Position numbers and translations under genes: made by a program
Shown here: positions 33,870-43,571 of the stretch, piece after piece
How positions within the stretch are numbered: the stretch's first letter is position 1
How the letters are laid out: each line of letters begins with the position of its first letter
DNA from: BS750m-G57 sp964607575
GTDB lineage: Bacteria; Planctomycetota; Phycisphaerae; SM23-33
Length of the DNA stretch: 64,000 nt
Assembly: GCA_964607575.1 (NCBI GenBank)
Contig: CAZSLS010000001.1
Location: 46,043 to 110,042, forward strand
Direction of reading: 5' to 3'
The notes under the pieces: generated by a model
Told to the model about the DNA's origin: nothing
What the model saw: the letters and a program-made list of their open reading frames with translations, nothing else
Database searches by the model: none

Positions 33870-35642
33870 TTATTCGCCTCCGCTGGTGAACGCTTTCCAT
33901 TCGGCGTCGAGCGGTTTGATTTCGCCCCGTCCGGCGTGTACCAGTACTCGATACTTCAGCGTCAGTGTTTTGCCCGCGCCAATCGTGTATGGTTTGTCGA
34001 ACAGTGGGGCTGACGAGAAGTTGTTCTTCTTGGGTCCCTTCTTTGAAATGTACCATTGTGTGGGGTATCGCAGGTTGGATGGATGGTCGAATATGGCGAT
34101 CCCGGCGGGGCGTCCGTCCGGTGTCATCGCGCTGAAATCCGTCCAGCGGGCCTTCTGTCCGTGCGCTGCGGCGTCCTGCCTGGGTTCGCTGTTGAGTACC
34201 TTGAACTCCGTTAGATTCTCCGCCAGGCGGGCTGAAAGCCCCGCGTATCCGCCCCAACTCTTTCCGCCTTTCTGCCCGGCCGGCGGGGTGCGGTCGAGGA
34301 CTACGTCTTTGTCGCATGCGGTGAAACTGCATACCCAGTCGATCCGATAGTTTCCCTTCTCGTCCGGCGGACTTACGGTGATCAGGCGTTTTTCGGTCAG
34401 GACGGCCGGTTTCTTCGGCGGATGGTAGCTCAGGGTCATCTCTATCTTGGCGGAGTGGTCGTCGCCGCCCGTGACCTTGGCGTTGGTTATTTCGGTGAGT
34501 CCCTTGCCCAGTCCGGTCTTGCGATTCTCTTCCCAGTAGTTCACGCGGTTGATGTATTTCCACGAGAACCACACCGCACGATGCCACGTGTGATCGGGCG
34601 GGCGGAACCACGTGAGCACCGTACCGTCGAGCAAACTCACCGGGTGGAAGCATGGCTTGACGCCCTTACCGCCGTAGTTGAACTGCCAGACTACCTTGTC
34701 TCCGTTGAGAAGCGCCAGCGTGTCGGCGCCCTTTTTCCAGGTGAGTTTATTCTTCTTCGGTTTCGCATCGCTGGGCGTGGCGTCGGCTTTCAGGTCGCCG
34801 AGGGCGAACTGGATACCGTCGAGGTAGTGCTTCAGGACGGCTGGTGTCCAGAATACCGGGTGATCGTGCCCGAGCGAGCAGTAGAACACGCGTCCCTTCC
34901 CGTAGTTGCGGATCCAACTGACCGCGTAGTCGTTATCCTTCCGCCGCATCTTCCTCTTGTGGCCGGGCGTTACACTGGTCTTGTCGAGGTCGAGACTCAG
35001 CAGTATCCGCAAGTTTTTGCGCGTATACGGGCCGGTGAACTGGTATATCTCGTCGGTGATCTCGAAGCTCTTGCCCTTGAACGCCGCGCACAGCGGGTGG
35101 TCCGGATCGTCGAGTTTCACCGTCACCTTCTCGTGCCACGGGTGCCCGTCGAATATCCCTCCGAGCATTTTGGCGCCCTCGGGCCAGTCGAGCAGCCATT
35201 TCTTCGAGAAGTTCGTGGTCGCCGCATGCACGCCCACCAGGCCCTTGCCGCTCTTGACGAAATCGATAACGTTCTGACGGAGTACCGGGTCCTTGAAGAA
35301 GTCCATCCTGTTGGAGTTGTTGAAGCATATGGCGTCGAATTGTTTGAGGTTGTCGGCCTTGAAGGCGGCGGGGTCCTTGGTGTGTACGACCGTGAACGCG
35401 CCGGTCTTGAGGCCCATAAGTTCGATCGCCTTGGCGCCGTATGGGATGGCGGTATGCGAGAGCCCCTTACCGCGGTTGAACACGAGCATCTTTCGCGGGC
35501 GGGCGGGTTTTGCGGTTGCAGCCTTGGGGATTGCGGCTTGGATCTTTTTGAGTTCGTCGGGCGAGATCCCCTGGGCGCGACCGGCCGTCATGGCGATCGC
35601 TGTCAGCATTACCGCCCAAATGCTTATGATTCGTGATCTCAT
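33870..35642 (-). CDS. ThuA-like domain fused to DUF6807 (PmoA family), secreted
   Basis: About 590 residues; I favour the ATG at 35642 (MRSRI) with AAGGA 5 nt upstream, although the ATG at 35657 directly after the previous stop is possible. Signal peptide to about residue 25 (GRAQG). Residues about 55-290 form the ThuA-like glutamine-amidotransferase fold (KMLVFNRGKGLSHTAIP, GLVGVHAATTNF, YCSLGHDHPVFW). Residues about 310-590 match DUF6807/PmoA (PCFHPVSLLDGTVLTWFRPPDH context, HTWHRAVWFSW). Both modules recur in planctomycete sugar-degradation loci and are joined here in one chain. Co-transcribed with the Gfo/Idh/MocA gene just upstream. Confidence 0.85.
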   Translation of the reverse strand: MRSRIISIWAVMLTAIAMTAGRAQGISPDELKKIQAAIPKAATAKPARPRKMLVFNRGKGLSHTAIPYGAKAIELMGLKTGAFTVVHTKDPAAFKADNLKQFDAICFNNSNRMDFFKDPVLRQNVIDFVKSGKGLVGVHAATTNFSKKWLLDWPEGAKMLGGIFDGHPWHEKVTVKLDDPDHPLCAAFKGKSFEITDEIYQFTGPYTRKNLRILLSLDLDKTSVTPGHKRKMRRKDNDYAVSWIRNYGKGRVFYCSLGHDHPVFWTPAVLKHYLDGIQFALGDLKADATPSDAKPKKNKLTWKKGADTLALLNGDKVVWQFNYGGKGVKPCFHPVSLLDGTVLTWFRPPDHTWHRAVWFSWKYINRVNYWEENRKTGLGKGLTEITNAKVTGGDDHSAKIEMTLSYHPPKKPAVLTEKRLITVSPPDEKGNYRIDWVCSFTACDKDVVLDRTPPAGQKGGKSWGGYAGLSARLAENLTEFKVLNSEPRQDAAAHGQKARWTDFSAMTPDGRPAGIAIFDHPSNLRYPTQWYISKKGPKKNNFSSAPLFDKPYTIGAGKTLTLKYRVLVHAGRGEIKPLDAEWKAFTSGGE

Positions 35643-35657
35643 CGTGTTCCTTTTCAT

Positions 35658-37007
35658 CTACATGTGCCACGGCTGGCGCATTGCCCGCGACAGCATTCCA
35701 TTGGCCGTGGAGTCATTTTCAAATCGCTGCAGTTTGGCGTTCCATTTCAGTTTGCGTCCGAGTTGTACTGCTATGGCGCTGATCTGGCAGATCGTGTCGA
35801 CCGCCAGCGCCGAATCGATATTGCTGATGGTCTCTTTTCGCGTTCTGACGCAATCGAGGAAGTTCCTCGCGTGGTTCGTGCTCTTGTAGAGTCGCGGCGC
35901 GTCGGGTGCGAAGGTCGACTTGGGCAGGTCGGCGGGGTTGGCGTTTAACCGGCCGCGATTAACGTGCAGCCATCCATCGTCGCCCTCGAAGGCGGTCCCA
36001 TGCCCGGAAACTCGCCCGTATCTGCCCGCCCATCGCCGCGCCCCGGACGGGCCTGAGAAGTTAACCCGCACGCCCGTCTCGTATTTGATGGTCAGTTCCC
36101 AGTCGGTGGCGGTGTCGCACACGCCCGAGGTGGGGAACTTGCCCGCCCCTTCGATCTCGAACGATCCGCTCAGTCCTTCGCCTGTGCCCCAGACGGCGAT
36201 GTCCAGCGGATGTACGCCCCATCCGGATATCCACCCGACACAGTAATCCGAAATGAAAGGCCAGATCTTGAACCCGTCACCGCGTTCGAACCGGTTGGTG
36301 CAGCGTCCTTTGGTGTGCGGCGAGATCGGCGCGGGCCCGACCCACATCTCGTAGTCCAGCCACTCCGGCGGATCCGTAAGCTCCGTCGAACCGCCCGAAT
36401 TGCTGCCCGGGGACCAGACGTTAATTTCGCGCAGCGGTCCGATTCTCCCGTTTCTCACCAACTCGCAGGCCAGGCGGAACCTCGCATCCGATCGCTGCTG
36501 CGTACCGAACTGGAAAACGCTCTGGTATCGCCTGAGCGCCTCGCGGAGCGCCCACGCCTCAGCCATGCTCACGCCGATAGGTTTTTCGAGGTAGATATCC
36601 TTGCCCGCTCTGGCGGCGGCGAGAGCGATCATCACGTGCCAGTGGTCAGGGGGCGCGATGAGCACCGTGTCGATATCGTCGCGCCCCAGCAACTCGCGGA
36701 AGTCCTTGAACGTTCTGCATGACTTGGTCCTGTTGGCTCCGTTAACCTTCCGTTTGGCGATCGCAAGCTGATGTGCATTAACGTCGCAGACGGCGGTGAC
36801 GCGGCATGCTTCCTGCCCCAGAAATCCGCCCATTACAGATCTGCCCCGGTTGCCCACCCCGATGCATCCGAGCGTGATCCGGTCGCTCGGTGGTGTCCTG
36901 CCGGCCCGCGCAATCACCGACGGCGAGACGATATACGGTAGGGTGATGGCGCCGGCGACCGAGGCTTTGATTAACTGGCGGCGGTTTAATGTTCTCAGCG
37001 GCACCAT
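35658..37007 (-). CDS. Gfo/Idh/MocA family oxidoreductase with Tat-type signal
   Basis: About 449 residues from the ATG at 37007 (MVPLRTL). The N terminus LNRRQLIKASVAGAI is a Tat-like signal, so the cofactor-loaded enzyme is exported. Rossmann start IGVGNRGRSVMGGF, then the family signature YLEKPIGVSMAEAW and a C-terminal beta domain containing ISGWGVHPLDIAVWG. Enzymes of this group oxidise or rearrange sugars and inositols with NAD(P). It ends one base before the ThuA-DUF6807 gene, forming a two-gene unit. Substrate unknown. Confidence 0.87.
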   Translation of the reverse strand: MVPLRTLNRRQLIKASVAGAITLPYIVSPSVIARAGRTPPSDRITLGCIGVGNRGRSVMGGFLGQEACRVTAVCDVNAHQLAIAKRKVNGANRTKSCRTFKDFRELLGRDDIDTVLIAPPDHWHVMIALAAARAGKDIYLEKPIGVSMAEAWALREALRRYQSVFQFGTQQRSDARFRLACELVRNGRIGPLREINVWSPGSNSGGSTELTDPPEWLDYEMWVGPAPISPHTKGRCTNRFERGDGFKIWPFISDYCVGWISGWGVHPLDIAVWGTGEGLSGSFEIEGAGKFPTSGVCDTATDWELTIKYETGVRVNFSGPSGARRWAGRYGRVSGHGTAFEGDDGWLHVNRGRLNANPADLPKSTFAPDAPRLYKSTNHARNFLDCVRTRKETISNIDSALAVDTICQISAIAVQLGRKLKWNAKLQRFENDSTANGMLSRAMRQPWHM

Positions 37008-37125
37008 TGTTCCCAATCATAGTCGATGGGGCGACCATTTCAAGATTAGTTGCATTCGTGCGACGCCATCGGGAACTTACCGTTGGTGGAGGCGTCTAAA
37101 GCGGTGCAGGAGACAGGAGTAGCAA

Positions 37126-38568
37126 ATGACCGGATCAATGAAGCGAAGCGTTATTGTCGTGGCCGTGCTGGGGGCGATGTGTTCACAGGCCGCGGCTTCG
37201 CAGGTGCATCTCCAGGCGATGGCCGAATCGGCGGGCAATATCCAAACCGCCCTCACGATCAAGGTCCTGGAGGTCAAACACACCCGGGTTCACATGAAGC
37301 TCAAGAGCGGCGCCGAGGGGCCGATTACGTCCATACATGCCGACTACAAGTGCCAGGTCGCCGGGACGGTCATTGGCCGGTGGCCGGCCGATACCAAAAC
37401 GGTCAACATCAGGTTCACCAGTGTGGTCCCCATCAAGTACGATGAAAACGGCAAGGTGGCCATGCGTTTCTCATTCATGCGTCCGGGCTCCGGCATGGAG
37501 CCGGACCTCAAGAAGGGCAAAGTGTACCTGGCGTGTTTTGCGTATCATCTCGACGCGTCCAAACCGCTCCAGCACCTTTACGCCGCCTATCGCCCCGAAA
37601 ACTCAGCGGCGTTGCTGGCTGCCATTGGCGACGCGAAATCGTTTGCGAAGTTCAGCAAGGCCCTCAAGGCCCGCCTGCCGGACGGTTGGAAGATATCGAG
37701 CACCATATATGGCAAGTTCCGCCCGCTGGGGGGCGTGGGCGGATCGGGTATCTACATCTATATTTACGACCACAAAGCGCCGGTCGTCGCCGGCAAGCGC
37801 GCCCCTTGGACCGATATGCACATCTGGATACGGGACCGTGATTTCAAAGCTGCGACACCCAAAGCGACGAGGCCTACGGCAAGGCTGATTGGCGCCTGGC
37901 GAGGGCGAAGGGTGCTGATCATGGGAGGGCCGAATCGCTGGCCGTCCAATCGGCAGGACATCGCCGCGGCGTTCAAGTCATCCGGATATCCATTGCGTCC
38001 GCCGCTCATCGAACCGGACTACAAACTCGCCGAGAAAATCACCGCCGACCTGTCGCGCATCGGAGACCACCGCAAACGCTCCGAGTACACCGCGGGACTG
38101 CTGAAAGACCGCAAGAAGGCTTTGCCCGCCCTGGTGGCGATTCTGGAACGGGGCGAGGCGTCCGTTCATAAAGACTCTTCAATGCTCCTGTGGGAATATG
38201 CCGCCCTTCAACTGAACTCGTTCGACGATCCGCGGATCACCTCGCACCTGATCGCCCGCCTTGCCAGGAGCGGGGACCGCTGCAATTCACATCTGTTTGT
38301 TCGGAGCCTGGCGAAATTCAAAGTCAAGGCGGCCGTACCGTATCTCATCCGCTGGCTGAGGCGGGATGGATCGTGGGAGATAAAGTATGACATGTTCGGC
38401 GAGGAGGCCAGCTATCAACTATCCGCACTGGACCGGATCGCCGGAACCCGATTCGGTCCGCCCGACCAGATCGATAAGAGGGAGTTCGAGTTCTACCAGG
38501 GCATGAAACGAAACAAGGTAATGCCCGCAGTCGAGAAATGGTGGAAAGGCGGGAAGAAGGACAAATAA
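37126..38568 (+). CDS. Secreted hypothetical protein with HEAT-like repeats
   Basis: 480 residues; ATG at 37126 with AGGAG 6 nt upstream. Signal peptide to about residue 25 (CSQAAAS). Residues about 30-270 are beta-rich with no family I know (FTSVVPIKYDENGKVAMRFSF). From about 300 the sequence turns helical in HEAT/PBS-lyase style (KALPALVAILERG, then RITSHLIARLARSG and AVPYLIRWLRRDG). Divergent from the Gfo/Idh/MocA gene. Probably a periplasmic interaction protein. Confidence 0.75.
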   Translation: MTGSMKRSVIVVAVLGAMCSQAAASQVHLQAMAESAGNIQTALTIKVLEVKHTRVHMKLKSGAEGPITSIHADYKCQVAGTVIGRWPADTKTVNIRFTSVVPIKYDENGKVAMRFSFMRPGSGMEPDLKKGKVYLACFAYHLDASKPLQHLYAAYRPENSAALLAAIGDAKSFAKFSKALKARLPDGWKISSTIYGKFRPLGGVGGSGIYIYIYDHKAPVVAGKRAPWTDMHIWIRDRDFKAATPKATRPTARLIGAWRGRRVLIMGGPNRWPSNRQDIAAAFKSSGYPLRPPLIEPDYKLAEKITADLSRIGDHRKRSEYTAGLLKDRKKALPALVAILERGEASVHKDSSMLLWEYAALQLNSFDDPRITSHLIARLARSGDRCNSHLFVRSLAKFKVKAAVPYLIRWLRRDGSWEIKYDMFGEEASYQLSALDRIAGTRFGPPDQIDKREFEFYQGMKRNKVMPAVEKWWKGGKKDK

Positions 38569-38584
38569 TCGCACCGCCCGCGGT

Positions 38585-39460
38585 TTACTTCTGAAATATT
38601 CCGGTTATTTCGAACGGTATTTTTCGGATTTTGGAATCCGTGACGATCGTGATGAGCAGGTCGGTCGGTTCGCCTTTGCCTGAGAGTGTGAAGGCGGCGG
38701 TGACCTTTCCCTTCTGGCCCAGCGGGTCGCCATCTTTGATCCTGGCCTGCCCGATGGTTTTTCCATCAGCGTCCAATGCGCGGATTGCCTCGATGAACGG
38801 TCCCTTAGGCCCGGCGAATCTTCGCAGGCAGCTCAGTTCAAGCGTTAATTCCCGCTTACCGCTTATCCGCATCGACGAGACTCGCGCCTTCAGTCCGTCC
38901 GTGAGTTCCCGGAGCGTCTGGGAGACCGCCGCGGGCATCGATTTGTCGATGCGGTCTACGGCGACGAGTATCACCAGTTCGGTCTCCAGTTTGTCGATCG
39001 TGTAGGGATTGGCCCTCAACGCCAGTTTGCTTACCTCCACCTCGGCGACGTGCAGATTCTTGGCCAGACGCAGTATGGGGATAAACGTACCGCTTCGGTA
39101 CTTCGAGGCGGACCTGCCCGATTTCTTGACCTTGCGAGGGAGGCGTATGTCCCTACCGGTGACGGTCAGGGCCTTGAGCACCCTTATCTGCTCGGTTATC
39201 AGTACCCCGTCGACGTCTTCGGGCATCTTGCAGGATGCCTCGATATCGAGGCTGTAGGTGGAGGGACCCTTGGCGTCCTTTCCGAGGTTTATGGTACACT
39301 GGGAGTCAAGGCGAGTGAGTTTCAGCTTGTAGCCCCACTTCTCGAATATAACTCCACGCGCGGAGACTGCCTTCATTACTGATTTGTCGTCGGCCAGTAA
39401 GAAGGTGGTAATGATCGCCGCGGTCACAACAGCGAACACCGGAATCCATTTCCTAGTCAT
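38585..39460 (-). CDS. Secreted hypothetical protein
   Basis: 291 residues; ATG at 39460 with GGGAGG 7 nt upstream. Signal peptide or anchor at residues 1-22 (FAVVTAAIITTFLLA). The mature part is beta-strand-rich, with several segments of similar build (CTINLGKDAKGPSTYSLDIEA near residue 60 and LTLELSCLRRFAGPKGPFIE near residue 210), suggesting an internal duplication of a beta domain. No catalytic motif is seen. It reads like a lineage-specific periplasmic protein. Confidence 0.7.
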   Translation of the reverse strand: MTRKWIPVFAVVTAAIITTFLLADDKSVMKAVSARGVIFEKWGYKLKLTRLDSQCTINLGKDAKGPSTYSLDIEASCKMPEDVDGVLITEQIRVLKALTVTGRDIRLPRKVKKSGRSASKYRSGTFIPILRLAKNLHVAEVEVSKLALRANPYTIDKLETELVILVAVDRIDKSMPAAVSQTLRELTDGLKARVSSMRISGKRELTLELSCLRRFAGPKGPFIEAIRALDADGKTIGQARIKDGDPLGQKGKVTAAFTLSGKGEPTDLLITIVTDSKIRKIPFEITGIFQK

Positions 39461-39478
39461 CTTGCAACCTCCCCGACG

Positions 39479-39517
39479 GGTTATCGCCGTCGGTTATCGC
39501 CGTCGGTTATCGCGGTC
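39479..39517. repeat. Three tandem 13-bp repeats
   Basis: GGTTATCGCCGTC at 39479-39491 and 39492-39504, and a third copy with one change (GGTTATCGCGGTC) at 39505-39517. They lie between the end of the phosphodiesterase gene and the start of the gene at 38585-39460, so they could be an operator array or a slippage product. Confidence 0.85.
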
Positions 39518-39528
39518 AGGGCAGACCG

Positions 39529-40344
39529 CTACTGGTTTTCGGAATCGTCGTGGCGGTCCTGGCGGACTTCGATGCGGCGTATTGAGTCGGCCCGTCCGGT
39601 ATCCGGATCGACGGACACCAATACACCGGATATTCTCGCATCTTCTGAGGCGACTTCAAAGCGAACCGGCATGGATGTGGTAAGTGCCGACAGCACGCGG
39701 TCCTTTCGCCTGCCAAGAACGCTGTCGTACGGACCGGTCATGCCCAGGTCGCTGACGTGGGCGGTTCCCATGGGCAGGACGCGGTAGTCGGCGGTCGGAA
39801 TGTGGGTGTGCGTACCGAAGACGATGCTCGCGCGTCCGTCGAGATACCACCCCATGGCGATCTTCTCGCTGGATGCTTCGGCGTGGAAGTCTACCACGCG
39901 GATCTTCACGTCGGCGGGCATTTCCGCCAGGGCGCGGTCGGCGGCGTCCCACGGCGAGTCGTTGGCGCCCATGTACATCTGTCCGAGGAAGCACGCGACG
40001 CCCACCTGAACTTTACCGGACTTGGTCGGTACGATGGTCCACGTCTTGCCCACCGCCCTGGGCGACAGATTTGCCGGTCGCACGATCCTGTCCGATGTCC
40101 GCAGCGTGCTGAGGATATCGTTCTTGCGGAACACGTGGTCGCCCATCGTCATGACGTCCACGCCGTAGTTACGCAGCTTACCGAAGATCTGAGGCGTAAG
40201 CCCGCTTCCTCCAGCGGCGTTCTCGGCGTTGCACACCACCAGTTCGATGTTGTGCTCAACGATCAAATTGCCCAGATGGTCAGCCAGCACGGATCTTCCC
40301 GGCTTTCCGACTACATCTCCGATACAGAGTATATTGATTGACAT
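39529..40344 (-). CDS. ymdB: YmdB-type metallophosphoesterase (TIGR00282 family)
   Basis: 271 residues, the normal family size; ATG at 40344. Metal-binding blocks are GDVVGKPG, VCNAENAAGG, TMGDHVF, VDFHAEASSEK and GTHTHIPTAD. The family (B. subtilis YmdB and relatives) hydrolyses 2',3'-cyclic nucleotides and affects biofilm and motility choices. In the third block the usual GNH is GDH here; the catalytic His remains and Asp can still bind metal. Cytoplasmic. It stands alone among lineage-specific genes. Confidence 0.9.
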   Translation of the reverse strand: MSINILCIGDVVGKPGRSVLADHLGNLIVEHNIELVVCNAENAAGGSGLTPQIFGKLRNYGVDVMTMGDHVFRKNDILSTLRTSDRIVRPANLSPRAVGKTWTIVPTKSGKVQVGVACFLGQMYMGANDSPWDAADRALAEMPADVKIRVVDFHAEASSEKIAMGWYLDGRASIVFGTHTHIPTADYRVLPMGTAHVSDLGMTGPYDSVLGRRKDRVLSALTTSMPVRFEVASEDARISGVLVSVDPDTGRADSIRRIEVRQDRHDDSENQ

Positions 40345-40557
40345 TCAGTGTCCACTTCCAGCCCCCGCGCCGCGGTATTATAAGGTATGAGACCGGCGGC
40401 GTGGAAGATAAAAGATAAACTGCTCCCGCGACGGGCGGAATGAAGCTGCGCCATTGCATTGGTATGGTGGACATTGGTACTATACGAGCATACCGCCGTA
40501 GCGTCTCTGTGGCGGCAGGAAAATAAATGGTGGTCGCAGACCACGGAGTCAGAAAAG

Positions 40558-40866
40558 ATGATCCAGTGCAGCGAATGTGAATTTTTTCAACGTAGTGAGA
40601 GCGGGGAGATATCCTTCCAGTGCGATCCATTTGGCACTATCAAGGAACCCCAGTGCCTCCAGAAATGGCAGTTGATAAAGATCAACCAGATGGTTTCCGG
40701 ATACCAGGCAACGCTGAATTACTACCAGAAACTCGCTCCCATGCAGGAGAAGATGTTCAGCTACATGGAGCAGGAGATGGACGGTATGAACGAAGCCGAC
40801 AAGTGGAAGATCAACGACGATGATGAAGACGATGACGATTGGGGCACCGGCGGCGAACCGCTTTGA
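40558..40866 (+). CDS. Small acidic-tailed Cys protein, conserved hypothetical
   Basis: 102 residues from the ATG at 40558 (MIQCSEC) with GGAG 9 nt upstream; the longer upstream frame is not coding-like. N-terminal Cys cluster (CSEC then C at about 20 and 32) suggests a bound metal; the middle is helical, with YQATLNYYQKLAPMQEKMF; the tail is Asp/Glu-rich (DDDEDDDDWG). No signal peptide. It resembles small conserved proteins in Phycisphaerae of unknown role. Convergent with the RDD gene. Confidence 0.75.
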   Translation: MIQCSECEFFQRSESGEISFQCDPFGTIKEPQCLQKWQLIKINQMVSGYQATLNYYQKLAPMQEKMFSYMEQEMDGMNEADKWKINDDDEDDDDWGTGGEPL

Positions 40867-40881
40867 TCTGAGATATCCGGG

Positions 40882-42606
40882 CTATATTTCTTTTGGGGGT
40901 TCTTGGCGGGATTGCTGCGAGTCGTCGGGGTTCGCCAAACGTCCCTTTTCGACTACTACGGTCCTGGCCATGATATCTCCCAGGCGTTGGTGCGTTCGCA
41001 TTAACAGCGGTATGGCCAGGGTGAATATGATAATCGGCCAACTCAGTTCGATCGGTCTGATGAGGTTCCGCAGTATCGCCTGACGGACTGTCGGTTTCCT
41101 ACCGTCGGCGGAGGTCACCTCGAGTTGCATCGCCATTTTGCCCAGAGTGGCGCCGAATTTGCTCTCCATTATCGAACCGTATACGACCCACGCCACGAGG
41201 GAGCCCAGCACGCACAGGACCGGTTCGAGCGGAATATTCTGCTGCTGGTTCATGAGGGCCTGGACATCTTCTGTAGTCATATCCGGGCGAAGTACAACCA
41301 GCGCCATGGATGCGAGGAGCAGGAAAGGTATATAGTCGATAATCACGGCGAGAATGCGTTTTGGAATCGCCCCCGGGACGAACTGCGCCGGTAGGATCAG
41401 GGGTCCGGCGGGCCTTCTTCGCCGACCGAGCAGGATGAACACCAGCAGCAGGACCGGTATCGCAATGAAGAACCAATTGAGTATTTCCCTAGTGTCGAAC
41501 GCAGGAGCGCTCTTGAGCAGTTCTTCGACTTCCTTGTTCTCCACTACCTCGCCGTTGAGATCGACCAGGGCAAATTGGTAATCTTCGGCCTCTCGCCAGA
41601 GAAGTGCGAGTTTGCTTTCGGAGGTCTTTCCGAGAGAGCATGCCAGCGGTATCGAGTTACCGGGCAGGGCGAGCGGTTTGCCCTGGTATTCGATGCTCTG
41701 GGAATCCCCTGCGATCTTGTCGCCCCGCAGTCCGTGAATAGTCAGCTTGACGTGGGCTGTCTTGGGCGGTCTACCGCTGCGGGGTGGCGTGGTTGTCCGG
41801 CCTATTGTGATCAGTACGGGCTGGTTCTGCAGCACGCTGACGGCCAGGGGCTGCTGGGGCACGTTCGCAAGGGCGACATCTTTCCATGTGGGTTTCCTGT
41901 CCGTTGCATCCCATGCCAGAAGGCGGGCGCCGTTGTCTTCGGCGACCACCAGAACGTACACCCAGTTGCCCGCGACGGTGGCCGAAATGCGGGCTCCGAC
42001 TGCTCCGGGGATATTGTCGACCTTGCTCAGGGACTCCCACTGTTCCCCGACGGTTTGCAATATGGTCAGTCCGGACCTCTTGTATGCAGGCTGGCTGGCG
42101 GTAGTTGGTGTGGAGAGTCTGTCCCTGTCGAAGGGAACCACGGCGATGAAGCCCGAAGATGTCGACTTGCCAAGCGGGGGCGCCGGGCAGATCGCGGCGG
42201 GCGGAGGAGTTCTCTTGGGCCATGGGGCGCCGGGCCCCGTACCGCGAAGGAGCATATTGTCATCGTCGGAAAGCGAGAACACGTGAGTGTTCGGATCTGA
42301 CCCGCCTGTGACAACAAGCAGGCGTCGGTCCTGGTACGCTGCTACCGCGGCGGGACTACCGGAGAATCGCGACAGTGTCCGCCACTTGCCGCCCGGACGC
42401 CGGATGAGCAGGTCGAACTTATCGGTCTCCGTATCCCTCCCGCCGCGGACGATCCACAAAACGTCCTGCCCGCCGGCCAGAAGAATCTGCCCTGTTTCCC
42501 CGGAAGAGGGCATCTCAGAGCCCCGTGCCTGGTCTCCGGTCGCCATGGCTGCGAGAATCGCCACCGCAACGGCAGCAGCGAATCTCCGGTATGCGTGTGA
42601 GGGCAT
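40882..42606 (-). CDS. RDD-domain membrane protein with large extracytoplasmic domain
   Basis: About 574 residues; ATG at 42606 in a TGATG junction with the upstream gene, with GTG at 42609 as an alternative. Signal-like N terminus, then about 350 residues of beta-rich extracytoplasmic sequence of propeller type (FDLLIRRPGGKWRTLSRFSG). A helix at ILNWFFIAIPVLLLVFILL leads to a C-terminal RDD domain (PKRILAVIIDYIPFLLLAS, then KFGATLGKMAMQLEVTSADG). RDD proteins are often transport- or envelope-related. It is the last gene of a three-gene overlapping set. Confidence 0.82.
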   Translation of the reverse strand: MPSHAYRRFAAAVAVAILAAMATGDQARGSEMPSSGETGQILLAGGQDVLWIVRGGRDTETDKFDLLIRRPGGKWRTLSRFSGSPAAVAAYQDRRLLVVTGGSDPNTHVFSLSDDDNMLLRGTGPGAPWPKRTPPPAAICPAPPLGKSTSSGFIAVVPFDRDRLSTPTTASQPAYKRSGLTILQTVGEQWESLSKVDNIPGAVGARISATVAGNWVYVLVVAEDNGARLLAWDATDRKPTWKDVALANVPQQPLAVSVLQNQPVLITIGRTTTPPRSGRPPKTAHVKLTIHGLRGDKIAGDSQSIEYQGKPLALPGNSIPLACSLGKTSESKLALLWREAEDYQFALVDLNGEVVENKEVEELLKSAPAFDTREILNWFFIAIPVLLLVFILLGRRRRPAGPLILPAQFVPGAIPKRILAVIIDYIPFLLLASMALVVLRPDMTTEDVQALMNQQQNIPLEPVLCVLGSLVAWVVYGSIMESKFGATLGKMAMQLEVTSADGRKPTVRQAILRNLIRPIELSWPIIIFTLAIPLLMRTHQRLGDIMARTVVVEKGRLANPDDSQQSRQEPPKEI

Positions 42607-43571
42607 CACTTGTCGTTACCTTCCTTCTTCCGCGGGATATCCTTGTCGACCTGAATGACTTTGTCGGGTGGGATGTCTCCGGGCATGTTCTTGAAGAACT
42701 CGCAGATCGCGACGTCCCATATCTCTTCGGTGGTCATCTGCGAAAGTCGCAGGCGGACCGATGCGGTCTTCCGCTGGCGGTTGTTGAACCACGTGATCCT
42801 GATATCGGTCGGCATGATCGGCGGTGTCTTCGGCGGGTTTTCCATCTCGGAGATGTCGACGGGTTTGTAATCGCTGACCGACGCGGACATTATTTTCCGT
42901 CCGCGGGCGTCGAAGAAGTTGATCTCCTCGAGGCGTCGCGGTTTCTTGTCGCCCCATACGAAACGGAATTGCCTCCGCATGACGAATCTGTTGCTGACCG
43001 GTTGGCGGGTGAGGTAACCGAGTACGTATGCGTATCGCTCGGGCGTGGTGTCCATCTTCAGCGTCACTGCCGGCGTTACGCTCTGGTCGGCGGGGAGTTG
43101 GCAGATACCCAGAACGGCTTGAAGGCCGGTTGGGTCTATCGGCAGGTGCTTGATGCCCGGGGCGCCGGCCAGATGCATCCGCCCCCACATCGCCTTGGCT
43201 TTCGGCATGAGGGTCCACATGTAATAGACGTTGTCCTTGCGGCTCGTACCGACCCGGAGAACCTGCTTGCTGACTTCGCGTCCTATGAGGACCATGTCGT
43301 GCGTCCCCAGCGGGTCGGGTCCTTTCTTCATTCGCAGCAATCCGTTGGGCGAGGTCCACAGGGGCAAGCCCATACCGGTTATCTCGCTATAGGCGGTAAA
43401 CTCGATATCCGCGTAAGCAGCCAGCATCGGAACGGCCGCCGCGTTGGCGTTGTATTCGGCGACCAGCGTGTCCAGGGAGACTTGCGTTTTGGGCAGGGGG
43501 GGGGTGCAACCGGTCGCGGCGATGACAAACAGCGAAAGCAGCGCTGGGAGCGTTTGTTGCAATGCGGTCAT
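42606..43571 (-). CDS. Lipoprotein, conserved hypothetical
   Basis: 321 residues; ATG at 43571 shares a base with the stop of the upstream gene (TGATG). A lipobox (IAATGC) puts the mature N-terminal Cys near residue 22. The mature protein is beta-rich with repeated outer-membrane-lipoprotein-like patterns (YADIEFTAYSEITGMG, then FVMRRQFRFVWGD), perhaps LolA/LolB-like, but I cannot prove this. Translationally coupled on both sides. Confidence 0.75.
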   Translation of the reverse strand: MTALQQTLPALLSLFVIAATGCTPPLPKTQVSLDTLVAEYNANAAAVPMLAAYADIEFTAYSEITGMGLPLWTSPNGLLRMKKGPDPLGTHDMVLIGREVSKQVLRVGTSRKDNVYYMWTLMPKAKAMWGRMHLAGAPGIKHLPIDPTGLQAVLGICQLPADQSVTPAVTLKMDTTPERYAYVLGYLTRQPVSNRFVMRRQFRFVWGDKKPRRLEEINFFDARGRKIMSASVSDYKPVDISEMENPPKTPPIMPTDIRITWFNNRQRKTASVRLRLSQMTTEEIWDVAICEFFKNMPGDIPPDKVIQVDKDIPRKKEGNDK

